Part shown: one piece after another, positions 45,935-54,660 of the stretch | Layout: each line of letters begins with the position of its first letter | Position numbering within the stretch: position 1 is the first letter of the stretch | Assembly: GCA_964251385.1 (NCBI GenBank) | Contig: CAXUJK010000004.1 | Coordinates: forward strand, 107,088-171,087 | DNA from: CADCVW01 sp964251385 | Lineage (GTDB): Bacteria > Pseudomonadota > Alphaproteobacteria > Sphingomonadales > Sphingomonadaceae | Length of the DNA: 64,000 nt | Reading direction: 5' to 3' | The notes under the pieces: model-generated | Database searches by the model: none | What the model was told of the DNA's origin: nothing | Seen by the model: only the letters and a program-made list of their open reading frames with translations | Translations under genes and position numbers: made by a program

Positions 45935-46617
45935 AGCGCGTCTTGGCCGTGTCTCCGCACCTCGACGATGCGGCATTCTCGGTCGGGGGCACGCTCGCCG
46001 CCATGGCGCGCGACGGCTGGACCGTGACCGTGCTCACCTGCTTTACCGGCAACGTTGCGATTCCGACCGGCTTCGCGCTGGCGTGCCAGCTCGACAAGGG
46101 GCTCGCCGCCGACATCGACTACATGGCGCTCCGCCGCGCGGAGGACCGGGTGGCCTGCGCGGTCGTCGGTGCCGAACCGGTCCACCTCCCGTTCCTCGAA
46201 GCGCCGCACCGGGGCTACGAGGGCGCAGCCGCGCTGTTCGGTCCGCGTCGCGACGACGACGGCATCGTGCCGCAACTGGCGGTCGCGCTGGCGGATGCGG
46301 CCGGGACGGCGGACCTCGTGCTCGGTCCGCTGGGGCTCGGCGACCATGTCGATCACCACATCGTGCGCGACGCGCTCGCCGCCGCGGCAAGCGGGCGCGA
46401 CCTCCTGCTCTGGGAAGATTGGCCCTACGCCGACCGCCCGCACGTCCAGCGTCCCGCCTCGCCCGCGCGAAGCCTCCACCTGCAACCCTGGATGCGCGAC
46501 GCCAGGCTGGCGATGTGCGAGGCTTACACGTCCCAGATCGGCTACCAGTTCGGGTCGCGCGATGCGCTCGCCGCCCGCATCGCCGGTAGCGATTGCGAGC
46601 GCCTGCACCGAGCTTAA
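45931..46617 (+). CDS. PIG-L family deacetylase
   Basis: A 228-residue LmbE-like protein starting TTG on the previous stop (TTGA). VLAVSPHLDDAAFSVGG carries the HxDD metal site (histidine and two aspartates of the MshB-type motif, with proline replaced by leucine and the final glutamate by alanine). GLGDHVDHHIVRDAL supplies the later histidines. The family removes N-acetyl groups from GlcNAc-inositol, GlcNAc-malate and aminoglycoside intermediates. It ends in a 4-base convergent overlap with the next gene and is the last gene of the nine-gene operon. Confidence 0.87.
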   Translation: MKRVLAVSPHLDDAAFSVGGTLAAMARDGWTVTVLTCFTGNVAIPTGFALACQLDKGLAADIDYMALRRAEDRVACAVVGAEPVHLPFLEAPHRGYEGAAALFGPRRDDDGIVPQLAVALADAAGTADLVLGPLGLGDHVDHHIVRDALAAAASGRDLLLWEDWPYADRPHVQRPASPARSLHLQPWMRDARLAMCEAYTSQIGYQFGSRDALAARIAGSDCERLHRA

Positions 46618-47741
46618 GCGCCCATGCGCTCCCCGATCGTCTCCGCCACCCGGTCCCAGGTGAACCGCGCCTCCACGAAGGCGCGCCCCGCACGGCCCAT
46701 GTCGGCGAGACGTTCCGGATCCGACATGGCGTCCACGATCGCCGCCCCGACCGCCGCCCCGCTCGCCTCGGCCACGATGAACCCGACCCGCCCGTCGTCG
46801 GTCAGCTCGCGCATCGCGCCGCGGTCGAGGCCGAGCACGGGCGTCTCGCACATCAGCGATTCCAGGTAGATCAGCCCCCACGGCTCGCGCTCCGCCGGCC
46901 CCGCGTACAGGGCCGCGCCGCGAACGAGTTCGACGAAGTCGGGCGTGCCCGACTGCCTGAAATCGATCGATGGGTGGTTTTGCATGATCGCCAGATGCGG
47001 CATGAGCGTCGGGTCCGCCGCGTCGGCGATCACCACCAGCCTCAGGTCCGGCCGCGTCTTGAGCGCATGCGAAAATCCTTCGAGGAGCAGCGGTCCGCCC
47101 TTGATGCCGAACCCGTGCTTGGCGACGAACAGCAGGTGGCCGGCGCGGTAATCCTTTGCGAAACCGTCGAGCGTCAGCGGATTGCCCAACCCCGTGCCCA
47201 CCGCGACCACCTTGTCCGGCGGCAGGTCGTAAGTCCGCGTCCAATGATCGCGCACGTATCGCGACACAGTGAAGATGCCGTCCATCTCGCGCGCGATCCG
47301 CGTCTCGATGGCCAGCACCGCGTTGCGGTAACGTCGCGGCGCGCGTTCGCCCAGGACCCCGTCCGACATCAGCAACGCGATGCTGTAGTCGGTCACCAGC
47401 CAGTGCTTCTGCCCGGACCGAACGCGGACGGGCAGGTGGTTCGACCCGAAATGCAGGAAGTGCCCCGGTCCCGCCCCATCCACGATCGCATCCGCCGCCC
47501 GGCGAAGATGCGCGCTCCACAAGCCCACCCGATCGGGCTGCTGCGTCCCGTACCCGCTCAGGACGTTGGTGCCGCCGTAAAGATACTTGAGCGGCCTCTC
47601 AATCCCGACCACATGGGTGCCGACGGTCACGCCCGCACGCTCCAGTGCGGTTACGATCCCGTGCGGCGTGCCCGACCAAGTCTTGCGATCGCGCGCATCC
47701 CCGCTCGACGAGATGACGGTGATGGACTTGGGGTTCGGCAT
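46614..47741 (-). CDS. Glycosyltransferase family 4 (minus strand)
   Basis: A 375-residue GT-B enzyme beginning MPNPKSITVISSSGDARDR. The C-terminal half shows HLLFVAKHGFGIKGGPLLLEG and PWGLIYLESLMCETPVLGLD, the family-4 donor site with EX7E-like acidic residues. The ATG at 47739-47741 is chosen because the frame upstream of it looks non-coding. It is the only minus-strand gene in the 37340-53982 region, convergent with PIG-L (4-base overlap) and divergent from the STELLO-like gene. Acceptor unknown; it may add a second sugar to the cluster product. Confidence 0.83.
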   Translation of the reverse strand: MPNPKSITVISSSGDARDRKTWSGTPHGIVTALERAGVTVGTHVVGIERPLKYLYGGTNVLSGYGTQQPDRVGLWSAHLRRAADAIVDGAGPGHFLHFGSNHLPVRVRSGQKHWLVTDYSIALLMSDGVLGERAPRRYRNAVLAIETRIAREMDGIFTVSRYVRDHWTRTYDLPPDKVVAVGTGLGNPLTLDGFAKDYRAGHLLFVAKHGFGIKGGPLLLEGFSHALKTRPDLRLVVIADAADPTLMPHLAIMQNHPSIDFRQSGTPDFVELVRGAALYAGPAEREPWGLIYLESLMCETPVLGLDRGAMRELTDDGRVGFIVAEASGAAVGAAIVDAMSDPERLADMGRAGRAFVEARFTWDRVAETIGERMGA

Positions 47742-47842
47742 CGCGCGCCTGTGCCGCATCGGGAGCGCCGGTTGCAAGCCGGGGGCGCAACGCTTAACCC
47801 GCGCGCCAAAGCCCGCAACGGCGCGACCATCCAAGGATCACC

Positions 47843-48880
47843 ATGGCAAGCCAATCGATCACCCCGCCCGACGCGGGCCGGGGCGCGGTCGTTCTCACGT
47901 CGATCGCCGCCCCCAACGATGTCATGCGCCGCATCGCATCCGATTGTCGCGCCCGAGACATGCGCTTCATCGTCATCGGTGACACGAAAAGCCCGGCCGA
48001 CTTCTCACTCGACGGCTGCGACTTTCACGGGGTCGACGCACAGGTCGCGAGCGGGTCGAAGTTCGCCAAGCTCTGCCCGACGCGGCACTACGCGCGCAAG
48101 AATTTCGGCTACCTGCTTGCGATGCGCGAAGGGGTCGACTTCATCGTCGAAACCGACGACGACAACATGCCGTCCGACGATTTCTACGTGCCCTTGCCCC
48201 GCGAGGTGGAGGTCGCATCGGTCGAAGGCGGCGGCTGGACCAACGTTTATCGTTACTACACCGACAAGCTCATCTGGCCCCGCGGACTGCCGCTCGACGA
48301 GATCCACAAGGCACTGCCGCCGCTCGGCTCGCCGAAAACCGTGCGCGCGCCGATCCAGCAGGGTTTGGCCGACGAAAACCCCGACGTCGACGCGATCTAC
48401 CGCCTCGTCCTTCCGCTCCCCTTCGACTTCGACCGCCGCCTCCGCGTCGCGCTCGGCAACGGCGCGTGGTGCCCGTACAACAGCCAGAACACGATCACGT
48501 ACCGCGAGGCGTTCCCGCTGCTCTACCTCCCCGCCTACTGCTCCTTCCGCATGACCGACATCTGGCGCAGCTTCGTCGCGCAGCGCATCGCATGGGCCAA
48601 CGGCTGGTCGATCCTGTTTCGGGAAGCGACCGTGGTCCAGGACCGCAACGACCACAGCCTGATCAAGGATTTCGCCGACGAGATCAGCGGCTACCTCGGC
48701 AACGAGAAGATACGCGCGACCCTCGACGCGCTGGACATCCCGGCAGGGGTGGACGCGATCCCCGATGCCCTGCGCACCTGCTACCACGCGCTCGTAGATG
48801 GCGAGTTCGTCGGCGCGGACGAACTGCCGCTGCTCGACGCGTGGCTCGATGACTTCGGCACGTTCGGGGCAGCGAAGTGA
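47843..48880 (+). CDS. STELLO-like glycosyltransferase (DUF288 type)
   Basis: A 345-residue protein. AVVLTSIAAPNDVMRRIAS, RFIVIGDTKSP and YLLAMREGVDFIVETDDDN (a DXD-like acidic motif) match the arrangement of STELLO/DUF288 proteins, putative GT-A glycosyltransferases best known from eukaryotes. Further conserved-looking stretches are GNGAWCPYNSQNT and CSFRMTDIWRSFVAQRI. No signal peptide or membrane helix, so cytoplasmic. It is directly coupled to gmd (GTGA overlap), suggesting that it transfers fucose or another GDP-sugar-derived residue; this is inference. Confidence 0.65.
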   Translation: MASQSITPPDAGRGAVVLTSIAAPNDVMRRIASDCRARDMRFIVIGDTKSPADFSLDGCDFHGVDAQVASGSKFAKLCPTRHYARKNFGYLLAMREGVDFIVETDDDNMPSDDFYVPLPREVEVASVEGGGWTNVYRYYTDKLIWPRGLPLDEIHKALPPLGSPKTVRAPIQQGLADENPDVDAIYRLVLPLPFDFDRRLRVALGNGAWCPYNSQNTITYREAFPLLYLPAYCSFRMTDIWRSFVAQRIAWANGWSILFREATVVQDRNDHSLIKDFADEISGYLGNEKIRATLDALDIPAGVDAIPDALRTCYHALVDGEFVGADELPLLDAWLDDFGTFGAAK

Positions 48881-49941
48881 GCGATCGTAAGGTCGCGCTC
48901 ATCACGGGCGTCACCGGGCAGGACGGCGCGTACCTCGCCCAGCTCCTGCTCGACAAGGGCTACGAGGTCCACGGCGTCAAGCGCCGCTCGTCCTCGTTCA
49001 ACACGGCCCGCATCGAAAAGATCTACCAGGACCCGCACGTCGAAGGCGCGCGCTTCCACCTGCACTTCGGTGACCTGACCGACTCGACCAACATCATCCG
49101 CCTTGTCCAGCAGACGCAGCCGACCGAGATCTACAACCTCGCCGCGCAAAGCCACGTCGCGGTCAGCTTCGAAACGCCCGAATACACGGCCAACGCGGAC
49201 GGCATAGGCACGCTGCGCCTGCTCGAGGCCATGCGCATCCTCGGGCTGGAAAAGACCTGCCGCTTCTACCAGGCGTCGACGTCCGAGCTGTACGGCCTCG
49301 TCCAGGAAGTCCCGCAGTCGGAGACGACGCCCTTCTACCCGCGCAGCCCCTACGCGGCGGCAAAGATGTACGCCTACTGGATCGTCGTGAACTACCGCGA
49401 GGCGTACGGCCTGCACGCGTCCAACGGCATCCTGTTCAATCACGAATCTCCACTTCGCGGCGAGACCTTCGTAACCCGCAAGATCACGCGCGCGGTGGCC
49501 GCGATCAAGCTCGACCGGCAGGACAAATTGTGGCTCGGCAATCTCGACGCCAAGCGCGACTGGGGCCACGCGCGGGAGTATGTACGCGGCATGTGGCTGA
49601 TGATGCAGCAGGACGGTCCTGATGATTACGTCCTTGCGACCGGCACGACGACGCCCGTGCGCACCTTCGTCGAGTGGGCGTTTGCCGATGTCGGTTTGCA
49701 AATCCGCTGGGAAGGCGAGGGGGTCGACGAAAAGGGTTTCGACCAGAACGGCCGCTGCCTCGTCGAGGTCGACCCACGCTACTTCCGCCCGACGGAGGTC
49801 GACCTGCTGATCGGCGATCCCACCAAGGCTCGCGAGAAACTCGGGTGGACGCACGAGACGTCGGTGCGCGACCTCGCGCGCGAAATGGTCGCGGCGGACC
49901 TGCAGGTCATGCGCGACGCGCCGATCGCCAAGGGGGTTTAG
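48877..49941 (+). CDS. gmd: GDP-mannose 4,6-dehydratase
   Basis: A 354-residue short-chain dehydrogenase. ALITGVTGQDGAYLAQLLL is the NADP-binding motif, VKRRSSSFNTARI is characteristic of Gmd, and SPYAAAKMYAYWIVVNYR holds the YxxxK catalytic pair. NHESPLRGETFVTRKIT is another diagnostic stretch. It converts GDP-mannose to GDP-4-keto-6-deoxymannose. It begins GTG overlapping the previous stop and is followed after 1 base by fcl, so together they supply GDP-L-fucose. Confidence 0.96.
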   Translation: MSDRKVALITGVTGQDGAYLAQLLLDKGYEVHGVKRRSSSFNTARIEKIYQDPHVEGARFHLHFGDLTDSTNIIRLVQQTQPTEIYNLAAQSHVAVSFETPEYTANADGIGTLRLLEAMRILGLEKTCRFYQASTSELYGLVQEVPQSETTPFYPRSPYAAAKMYAYWIVVNYREAYGLHASNGILFNHESPLRGETFVTRKITRAVAAIKLDRQDKLWLGNLDAKRDWGHAREYVRGMWLMMQQDGPDDYVLATGTTTPVRTFVEWAFADVGLQIRWEGEGVDEKGFDQNGRCLVEVDPRYFRPTEVDLLIGDPTKAREKLGWTHETSVRDLAREMVAADLQVMRDAPIAKGV

Positions 49942-49942
49942 C

Positions 49943-50881
49943 GTGGCCTACGATCTCGCGGGAAAACGCGTGTTCGTCGCCGGCCATCGCGGCATGGTCG
50001 GATCGGCGATCGTGCGCAGGCTCGCTAGCGAAGACTGCGAGATCGTCACCGCCACGCGCGACCAGCTCGACCTGGGCGATCAGGCCGCCGTCCGCGCATG
50101 GTTCACGGACACGCGTCCCGACGCCGTGTTCCTCGCGGCGGCAAAGGTCGGCGGCATCCTCGCCAACGACAGCCTGCCCGCCGACTTCCTCTACGACAAC
50201 CTCATGATCGAGGCGAACGTCATCGAGGCCGCGCATCGCGCCGTCGTCGGCAAGCTGATGTTCCTGGGCTCGTCCTGCATCTACCCCAAGCTCGCGCCCC
50301 AGCCGATCGCCGAAAGCTCGCTTCTCACCGGCCCGCTGGAGCCGACCAACGAATGGTACGCGATCGCCAAGATCGCGGGCATAAAACTCGCACAAGCCTA
50401 CCGCCGCCAGCACGGCCGCGACTTCGTCTCCGCCATGCCGACCAATTTGTATGGCCCCGGCGACAATTTCGATCTGCAATCGAGCCACGTCCTCCCCGCG
50501 CTCATCCGCAAGGCGCACGAGGCGAAGCTGGCGGGCGCGCCGTCGATGCAAATCTGGGGCACCGGCACCCCGCGCCGCGAGTTCCTGCATGTCGACGATC
50601 TCGCGGACGCGTGCGTGTTCCTGATGAAGGCGTATTCGGAAGCCGAGCACGTCAACGTCGGATCGGGCATGGACGTGTCGATCCTGGAGTTGACGCACAT
50701 CGTCGCCGCCGCGGTCGGCTTTGAAGGCGAGATCGTGCTCGACCCGTCCAAGCCCGACGGCACCCCGCGAAAACTCATGTCGGAGGCCAAGCTCGAAGCG
50801 CTCGGCTGGTCGCCCAGGATCGCGCTCGGGGACGGCATAGCAGCGACTTACGCGTGGTTTCTCGCGAACCGCGCGAACTGA
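49943..50881 (+). CDS. fcl: GDP-L-fucose synthase
   Basis: A 312-residue NADPH-dependent epimerase-reductase. VFVAGHRGMVGSAIVRRL is the nucleotide-binding motif, GSSCIYPKLAPQPIAES the catalytic cysteine/serine region and NEWYAIAKIAGIKL the YxxxK pair. It epimerises C3 and C5 and reduces C4 of the Gmd product to yield GDP-L-fucose. The GTG start at 49943 follows AAGGGGG in the end of gmd. The next gene follows after 9 bases. Confidence 0.95.
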   Translation: MAYDLAGKRVFVAGHRGMVGSAIVRRLASEDCEIVTATRDQLDLGDQAAVRAWFTDTRPDAVFLAAAKVGGILANDSLPADFLYDNLMIEANVIEAAHRAVVGKLMFLGSSCIYPKLAPQPIAESSLLTGPLEPTNEWYAIAKIAGIKLAQAYRRQHGRDFVSAMPTNLYGPGDNFDLQSSHVLPALIRKAHEAKLAGAPSMQIWGTGTPRREFLHVDDLADACVFLMKAYSEAEHVNVGSGMDVSILELTHIVAAAVGFEGEIVLDPSKPDGTPRKLMSEAKLEALGWSPRIALGDGIAATYAWFLANRAN

Positions 50882-50890
50882 AGGGAATTC

Positions 50891-52033
50891 ATGAACCTCG
50901 ATCCGGACGCTTTCGCTGCGCTGATCGACACGGTGCGTCGCTTCGTGGCCGAACGCCTGCGCCCGCTCGAGGCGCAGATCGATCGCGACGACGAAGTGCC
51001 CGCGGACGTCGTTCAGGACATGCGCGACCTGGGGTTGTTTGGGCTATCCATCCCCGAGGAATATGGCGGGCTCGGCCTGTCCATGGCGGAGGAAGTGCGC
51101 GTCGGCTTGGAACTCGGCCGCACCACGCCTGCGTTCCGCTCCGTGTTCGGCACCAACGTCGGCATCGGCAGCCAGGGCATCGTCATGGCCGGGACCGACG
51201 CGCAAAAGGCGCAGTGGCTCCCGCGCATCGCGACTGGCGAGATCATCACCAGCTTCGCCCTGACCGAACCCGCCGCGGGATCGGACAGCGCGGGCGTGCA
51301 GGCCAAGGCCGTGCGGGACGGCGACGTCTACCGCCTGTCCGGCACCAAACGCTACATTACCAACGCGGACAAGGCCTCGCTATTCACCGTCATGGCGCGC
51401 ACCGGTGGCGAAGGCGCACGCGGGGTCTCCGCCTTCCTCGTCCCCGCCGACCTGCCCGGCCTCAGCATCGGCGCGCCCGAACGCAAGATGGGGCAGCAGG
51501 GGGCGCATGTGTGCGACGTCATCATGGACGACGTCGCCGTTCCCGCCGCCAACCGGCTTGGCGAGGAAGGGGAGGGGTTCAAGGTCGCGATGCGCGTCCT
51601 CGACCGCGGCCGCCTCCACATCGCGTCGGTCTGCACCGGCATCGCCGAACGCCTGATCGCGGACGCGGTCGAGTACGCGACGACGCGCGAACAGTTCGGC
51701 AAGCCGATCTCGGAGTTCCAGCTCATCCAGGCGATGATCGCCGACAGCAAGACCGAGACGATGGCCGCGCGCGCTCTCGTCTTGTCGGTCGCGGACATGA
51801 AGGACGCGGGCGCGAACATCACGATGGAGGCCGCCGCGGCAAAATACTTCGCTAGCGAGACCGTCGGCAAGGTCGCCGACCGCGCGGTCCAGATCTTCGG
51901 CGGCGCGGGCTACATCGCAGACTACGGCGTCGAACGCCTCTACCGCGACGTCCGCCTGTTCCGTATCTACGAAGGCACCAGCCAGGTCCAGCAACTCGTC
52001 ATCGCGCGCGAAACGATAAAGCGGGGCGGGTGA
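50891..52033 (+). CDS. Acyl-CoA dehydrogenase family protein
   Basis: A 380-residue FAD flavoprotein with the full three-domain fold: FGLSIPEEYGGLGLSMAEE, FALTEPAAGSDSAG, YRLSGTKRYITNADKAS and a C-terminal IYEGTSQVQQLVIARETI that carries the usual catalytic glutamate. It should introduce a double bond alpha-beta to an acyl thioester; a short-chain or unusual substrate cannot be read. It sits between GDP-fucose genes and two dehydrogenases rather than with beta-oxidation genes, so it may serve the local pathway. GAAGGGAATTC precedes the ATG. Confidence 0.9.
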   Translation: MNLDPDAFAALIDTVRRFVAERLRPLEAQIDRDDEVPADVVQDMRDLGLFGLSIPEEYGGLGLSMAEEVRVGLELGRTTPAFRSVFGTNVGIGSQGIVMAGTDAQKAQWLPRIATGEIITSFALTEPAAGSDSAGVQAKAVRDGDVYRLSGTKRYITNADKASLFTVMARTGGEGARGVSAFLVPADLPGLSIGAPERKMGQQGAHVCDVIMDDVAVPAANRLGEEGEGFKVAMRVLDRGRLHIASVCTGIAERLIADAVEYATTREQFGKPISEFQLIQAMIADSKTETMAARALVLSVADMKDAGANITMEAAAAKYFASETVGKVADRAVQIFGGAGYIADYGVERLYRDVRLFRIYEGTSQVQQLVIARETIKRGG

Positions 52034-52037
52034 CGGG

Positions 52038-53003
52038 ATGACCACCATGCAAGCCGCGGTGCTCGACCGGCCCGGCCACGTCGACCTGCAAACCGTCTCC
52101 ATCCCCGAACCCGGCCCCCGCCAAGTCCGCTTCGCACTCGAAGGCTGCGGCGTGTGCGCGTCGAACCTGACGCCGTGGGCGGGGCCCGAGTGGATGCAGT
52201 ACCCGACCGAGGCGGGCGCGCTCGGCCACGAAGGCTGGGGGTTCGTCGACGCAGTCGGTGCAGGCGTGGATGATATCGTTGTCGGGCAACGCGTTGCGGC
52301 GTTAAGCTACCACAGTTTCGCAGGATACGACATCGCGGACGCCGCCGCCGTAGTCCCGCTTCCCGACGCGCTGACGGGCAAACCCTTTCCCGGCGAACCC
52401 CTAGGCTGCGCGATGAACATCTTCGCTCGCGCAGATATCCGCAGCGGCCAGACGGTCGCGATCGTTGGCATCGGCTTTCTGGGCGCGCTCCTCACGCGCC
52501 TCGCCACCGACGCGGGCGCGCGCGTCATCGCTATCTCCCGCCGCCCGTTCTCGCTCGACATCGCGGAAAAATTCGGGGCGGCGGAGACGATCCCGATGGA
52601 CGACCACCACGCGATCATCGAACGCGTCGGCGGCCTCACGGACGGCAAATTCTGCGACCGCGTCATCGAGGCGGTCGGCAAGCAATGGCCGCTCGACCTC
52701 GCCGGCGCGCTCGTCGCGACCCGCGGAAAGCTGGTCATCGCGGGCTACCACCAGGACGGCCCGCGCTCCGTCGACATGCAATCCTGGAACTGGCGCGGGA
52801 TCGACGTGATAAACGCGCACGAACGTGACCCGGCCGTCTACATCGCCGGCATCCGCGCCGCCGTCGACGCGGTCGCGTCCGGGCGGCTCGACCCGAGCTC
52901 ATTGTACACGCACAGCTACAGCCTCGACCGACTCGGCGAGGCGCTCGACGCCACGCGCGACCGACCCGACGGTTTCCTCAAGGCGCTGGTGACGTTTGCC
53001 TAA
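52038..53003 (+). CDS. Zinc-type MDR alcohol dehydrogenase-like protein
   Basis: A 321-residue medium-chain dehydrogenase. LEGCGVCASNLTPW includes the catalytic-zinc cysteine, and GALGHEGWGFVDAVG the GHE motif. VAIVGIGFLGALLTRLA is the NAD(P)-binding loop. The four-cysteine structural-zinc lobe is missing, making it shorter than typical alcohol dehydrogenases (about 340-350). The substrate is probably a sugar or cyclitol alcohol, given the neighbours. It begins 4 bases after the acyl-CoA dehydrogenase and overlaps the next gene by 8 bases. Confidence 0.85.
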   Translation: MTTMQAAVLDRPGHVDLQTVSIPEPGPRQVRFALEGCGVCASNLTPWAGPEWMQYPTEAGALGHEGWGFVDAVGAGVDDIVVGQRVAALSYHSFAGYDIADAAAVVPLPDALTGKPFPGEPLGCAMNIFARADIRSGQTVAIVGIGFLGALLTRLATDAGARVIAISRRPFSLDIAEKFGAAETIPMDDHHAIIERVGGLTDGKFCDRVIEAVGKQWPLDLAGALVATRGKLVIAGYHQDGPRSVDMQSWNWRGIDVINAHERDPAVYIAGIRAAVDAVASGRLDPSSLYTHSYSLDRLGEALDATRDRPDGFLKALVTFA

Positions 53004-53982
53004 ACCGCGCGTCGGCTTCCTGGGGGTCGGCCGGATCGGCCTCGACCGCCTCAAGGCCATGGCAGCGACGGACGCGATCGAGGTCACCGCGATTGCCGAT
53101 CCCTCCCCCGACATGCGCGCGCAAGCCGCGGGCTTCGCGCCCGCCGCCGCGCAAGCGTCCACCCTCGACGACCTGCTCGCGCTCGACCTCGACGGGATCG
53201 TCATAGCCACGCCGAGCGCGCTCCACGCCGCGCAATCGATCGCCGCGCTCGGGCGCGGGTGCGCCGTCTTCTGCCAGAAACCGCTCGGCCGAACCGCGGC
53301 GGAAACGCGCGGGGTCGTGGACGTGGCACGCGGCGCCGACCGGCTGCTCGGCGTCGACCTCTCCTACCGCCGCACCGCGGGTATGACCCGCATTCGCGAG
53401 CTGGTCGGGGCAGGGGCGCTCGGCCCCGTCCATGCTGTCGACCTGACCTTCCACAACGCCTACGGCCCCGACAAGCCCTGGTTCTTCGACCGCGCGCTAT
53501 CCGGAGGCGGCTGCGTCGTGGATCTCGGGGTTCACCTCGTCGATCTTGCCTTGTGGACGCTTGGTTTCCCGCAGGTTGCGTCCGTATCCTCGCATCTGTT
53601 TTCAGGCGGAAAACCGCTCGATCCGGCGTCGGACGGGGTCGAGGATTTCGCGGTCGCGACACTGGTCCTCAGCACGGGCACCGTCGTCCGCCTCGCCTGC
53701 TCGTGGAACCTACCGCTCGGCCGCGACGCGGAGATCAGCGCCGCGTTCTACGGCCCGGCGGGCGGCGCGTCGTTCCGCAACTCCGCCGGCAGCTTCTTCG
53801 ATTTCGAAGCCGCGTACCATCGCGGCACGTCGTCCGAAGTCCTCTCGGAGGGTTCCGACGACTGGTCCGGCCGCGCGGCCGCGAACTGGGCGCGGCAACT
53901 CGCGGCGGGAACCCGCTTCGATCCCGCGGCGGACCGCTACGTCGATGTCGCCGCCGTGCTCGACCGCGTCTACGCGGGCTGA
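52996..53982 (+). CDS. Gfo/Idh/MocA-family oxidoreductase (second copy)
   Basis: A 328-residue dehydrogenase. PRVGFLGVGRIGLDRLKAM is the nucleotide-binding motif, VFCQKPLGRTAAETRGVVD the EKP-equivalent with QKP, and GGGCVVDLGVHLVDLALWTLG the aspartate-histidine pair. The glutamate of EKP is replaced by glutamine, but the lysine is kept. It starts TTG inside the MDR gene and overlaps the convergent HAD gene by 13 bases. Only distantly similar to the copy at 40590; both may act on related sugars or cyclitols. Confidence 0.85.
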   Translation: MPKPRVGFLGVGRIGLDRLKAMAATDAIEVTAIADPSPDMRAQAAGFAPAAAQASTLDDLLALDLDGIVIATPSALHAAQSIAALGRGCAVFCQKPLGRTAAETRGVVDVARGADRLLGVDLSYRRTAGMTRIRELVGAGALGPVHAVDLTFHNAYGPDKPWFFDRALSGGGCVVDLGVHLVDLALWTLGFPQVASVSSHLFSGGKPLDPASDGVEDFAVATLVLSTGTVVRLACSWNLPLGRDAEISAAFYGPAGGASFRNSAGSFFDFEAAYHRGTSSEVLSEGSDDWSGRAAANWARQLAAGTRFDPAADRYVDVAAVLDRVYAG

Positions 53983-54656
53983 AGCGCTAGGACGGACTCC
54001 TCGTACCGCGCGAGCAGGTCCGCCGACCCGTCGAACAGCGCGTCCGCGCCCGCCGCGGTCAGGGTCGCATCGTCGAACCCGCCGCTCCGAAAACCGATCG
54101 TCCGCATGCCGATCGCGCGCGCCGCCTGCATATCGTACGGCGAATCGCCGACCACGACCGCCTTGTCCGGCGACACGTCGCGCAAGGTCTTGAGCGCGGC
54201 GACGAAGATGTCCGGATCGGGCTTGCTGTGCGCCGCGTCGTCCGTCGACGTCGTGGACGCGACGAGGTCGGCGCATCCGATCAGATCGAGGTGATGCGCG
54301 ACCTCTTCTTTCGCGCCCGACGAGGCGAGCACGATGCGCATGCCGTCCGCCGCGATGCGTTCGAACAGCGCGCGCACGCCCGGAAACGCTTCGATGCGAT
54401 CGAGATAGTCGCGCGCGAACAGCTCGCCGCGATACGCTTCCAGCGCGTCGCCATGCGCCGCGATGAACTCGGGCGCGAGCAGGGCGGGCATCAGATTGTC
54501 CGCCCCCTTGCCGATCTGCGCGCGCACGTCGGCAAGCGGGACGTCGGCCCCGAAATGCAGCATCGCGTCGCGCCATGCCCGCGCATGAAAGTCGTTGCTG
54601 TCGATCAGCGTGCCGTCGACATCGAACAGCACCGCCCGGACTTCGGATCGCGTCAT
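53970..54656 (-). CDS. HAD-family phosphatase (phosphoglycolate phosphatase/beta-phosphoglucomutase-like)
   Basis: A 228-residue haloacid-dehalogenase-superfamily protein. AVLFDVDGTLIDSNDFHARA holds motif I with both aspartates, IVLASSGAKEEV motif II, and KPDPDIFVAAL with VVVGDSPYDMQAA motifs III and IV. The family dephosphorylates small sugar phosphates. The ATG at 54654-54656 is preferred; GTG at 54669-54671 would overlap the upstream sleB-like stop. Co-directional with that gene (4-base gap) and convergent with the Gfo/Idh gene. Confidence 0.88.
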   Translation of the reverse strand: MTRSEVRAVLFDVDGTLIDSNDFHARAWRDAMLHFGADVPLADVRAQIGKGADNLMPALLAPEFIAAHGDALEAYRGELFARDYLDRIEAFPGVRALFERIAADGMRIVLASSGAKEEVAHHLDLIGCADLVASTTSTDDAAHSKPDPDIFVAALKTLRDVSPDKAVVVGDSPYDMQAARAIGMRTIGFRSGGFDDATLTAAGADALFDGSADLLARYEESVLALQPA

Positions 54657-54660
54657 GGCC

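Noticed and set aside
37340..46617. A straightforward mycothiol pathway
   Set aside because: No CysRS-like ligase (MshC) or acetyltransferase (MshD) is present, and several extra enzymes have no role in mycothiol synthesis.
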